NCBI GenBank assembly: GCA_009391275.1
Contig: VEXF01000034.1
Coordinates: forward strand, 1-16,366
Reading direction: 5' to 3'
DNA from: SAR202 cluster bacterium AD-804-J14_MRT_500m
GTDB lineage: Bacteria; Chloroflexota; Dehalococcoidia; UBA3495; GCA-2712585
Length of the DNA stretch: 16,366 nucleotides
The notes beneath the pieces were generated by a model. It was not told the DNA's origin. It saw only the letters and a program-made list of their open reading frames with translations, and made no database searches. Position numbers and translations under genes: made by a program. Numbering within the stretch: position 1 is the first letter of the stretch; each line of letters starts with the position of its first letter. This document shows, piece by piece, positions 15,330-16,366 of the stretch.

Positions 15330-16366
15330 TGGCCCGAGAGGTAGAAGGACGACCTCGTTTATTACAGGCTGCGCTAGATTCTCTCAGGGTACCTGATCTC
15401 CGGAGCAGGATTCTTTTTACTTTTGCAATGCTCGCAATATTCCGTCTGGTTGCCCAGGTGCCGATCCCTGGAGTTGACCAAGCTTCATTAGATAACTTGT
15501 TCGAGCGTGTCCAACTGCTCGGATTTTTAGATCTTTTTAGCGGCGGCGCATTACGTAACATGAGCGTCGCGGCGCTGGGCGTTTTTCCGTATATCACTGC
15601 TTCAATCGTTATGCAGTTATTGGTGCCGGTGATACCGCGATTGCAGCAAATATCACGTGAAGGTGAACAGGGGCGACAAACGATCAACCGAATAGTTCAT
15701 TGGGGCACGGTGCCAATTGCAATGGCGCAGGCATGGGGACAACTCTTGTTACTCAGAAATGCTGGAGTGTTAGACAACATAGGGTTATCTGGGGAAGCGC
15801 TGTTGCCTACTATCGCAGCAGTTCTGTCTATGACGGCTGGGGTGATGTTCTTAGTATGGCTGGGTGAACTGATAACTGAGAGAGGGATAGGTAACGGAAT
15901 ATCTCTTATAATCTTTGCCGGAATCGTTGCTGGGTTTCCTGGCTTGATCCAAAGAGGATTTTTGTCCAACGATAACGCAGCAGGACTTTTCGGGTTTATT
16001 GTGATCGGCATCTTGATCATCGCTTTGGTGGTAGTTTTTAACGAGGCACATAGGCGTATACCAGTGCAATATGGACGTAGTATATTTAGATCGGGAAGGA
16101 TGTACAGGCAATCCGGCAGTTCGTATTTGCCGATTCGGGTAAACTCTGCTGGGGTTATCCCTCTCATATTTGCATCTTCTGTAGTGATTCTCCCAGGAAC
16201 GATTGCTACATTCATGGCTGATAGTTCGGGAGTGCTGGGTGATATTGCCGGCTGGTTCGCTACCCATCTCAGTCCAGGCTTTGGGTTGTATTGGGCGGCA
16301 TATGGGTTTCTTACGATCGTGTTCGCGTTTTTTTATACTATGATCACGTTTCAACAGCAGAACCTT
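15329..16366 (+). CDS. secY: Preprotein translocase subunit SecY, 3'-truncated by window edge
   Basis: SecY is the channel of the Sec translocon, which moves proteins across or into the inner membrane with SecE, SecG and SecA. The frame stays open from ATG 15329 (overlapping the rplO stop by one base) to the window end: 346 codons, of about 430-445 expected. Transmembrane segment 1 lies near 27-45. The plug and TM2 region GGALRNMSVAALGVFPYITASIVMQLL is at 72-98. Further membrane segments lie near 160-178, 190-205, 218-237 and 272-296. The cytosolic loop motif RRIPVQYGR (242-250), implicated in SecA/ribosome contact in the family, is present. The last segments and C-terminus lie outside. Confidence 0.96.
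   Translation, partial: MAREVEGRPRLLQAALDSLRVPDLRSRILFTFAMLAIFRLVAQVPIPGVDQASLDNLFERVQLLGFLDLFSGGALRNMSVAALGVFPYITASIVMQLLVPVIPRLQQISREGEQGRQTINRIVHWGTVPIAMAQAWGQLLLLRNAGVLDNIGLSGEALLPTIAAVLSMTAGVMFLVWLGELITERGIGNGISLIIFAGIVAGFPGLIQRGFLSNDNAAGLFGFIVIGILIIALVVVFNEAHRRIPVQYGRSIFRSGRMYRQSGSSYLPIRVNSAGVIPLIFASSVVILPGTIATFMADSSGVLGDIAGWFATHLSPGFGLYWAAYGFLTIVFAFFYTMITFQQQNL

Noticed and set aside
15697..16354. Long minus-strand open frames of 167-172 codons
   Set aside because: They lie antisense to secY, whose plus-strand frame is fully open and matches the family throughout.

Overview
The window is one strand of densely packed chromosomal housekeeping DNA. The order is the 3' part of a tryptophan biosynthesis cluster (trpC-trpF-trpB), then a merged str, S10 and spc ribosomal protein cluster: rpsL, rpsG, fusA, rpsJ, rplC, rplD, rplW, rplB, rpsS, rplV, rpsC, rplP, rpmC, rpsQ, rplN, rplX, rplE, rpsZ, rpsH, rplF, rplR, rpsE, rpmD, rplO and secY. 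Every gene is on the plus strand. trpC is cut by the left edge and secY by the right edge. No tRNA, rRNA, CRISPR array, insertion sequence or phage gene was seen.

The organism is a bacterium with roughly mid-40s percent G+C (judged by eye) that uses ATA, AGA and AGG codons freely. Four things suggest Chloroflexota, perhaps a Dehalococcoidia/SAR202-like lineage: the EF-G sequence, the enlarged N-terminal part of S12, the zinc-ribbon forms of S14 and L24, and the absence of tuf between fusA and rpsJ. This placement is inference from remembered family features and needs a tree.

Layout. Positions 1-2595 carry indole-3-glycerol-phosphate synthase, phosphoribosylanthranilate isomerase and tryptophan synthase beta, joined by 8-bp overlaps; trpA does not follow. 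Positions 2596-2750 form the only sizeable spacer and hold a good sigma-70-type promoter (TTGACA, 17 bp, TAGAGT) that would start the ribosomal transcript about 29 nt before rpsL. From 2751 to the right edge genes are separated by at most about 40 bp and often overlap by 1 to 14 bp, so the block probably works as one long transcript with translational coupling. It makes small- and large-subunit proteins, the translocase EF-G and the membrane channel SecY.

The clearest anomaly is rpsG. Its reading frame is broken by one extra base in a run of eight A (3285-3292), although sequence on both sides is good S7 and removing one A gives a standard 156-residue protein. Other unusual features are a roughly 100-residue, very acidic C-terminal tail on S17, a roughly 50-residue lysine/arginine-rich N-terminal extension on L5, a hydrophilic tail on L4, and a fusA start that lacks a Shine-Dalgarno sequence and is preceded by two overlapping inverted repeats. 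I found no new multigene system; these are peculiarities inside a conserved locus.
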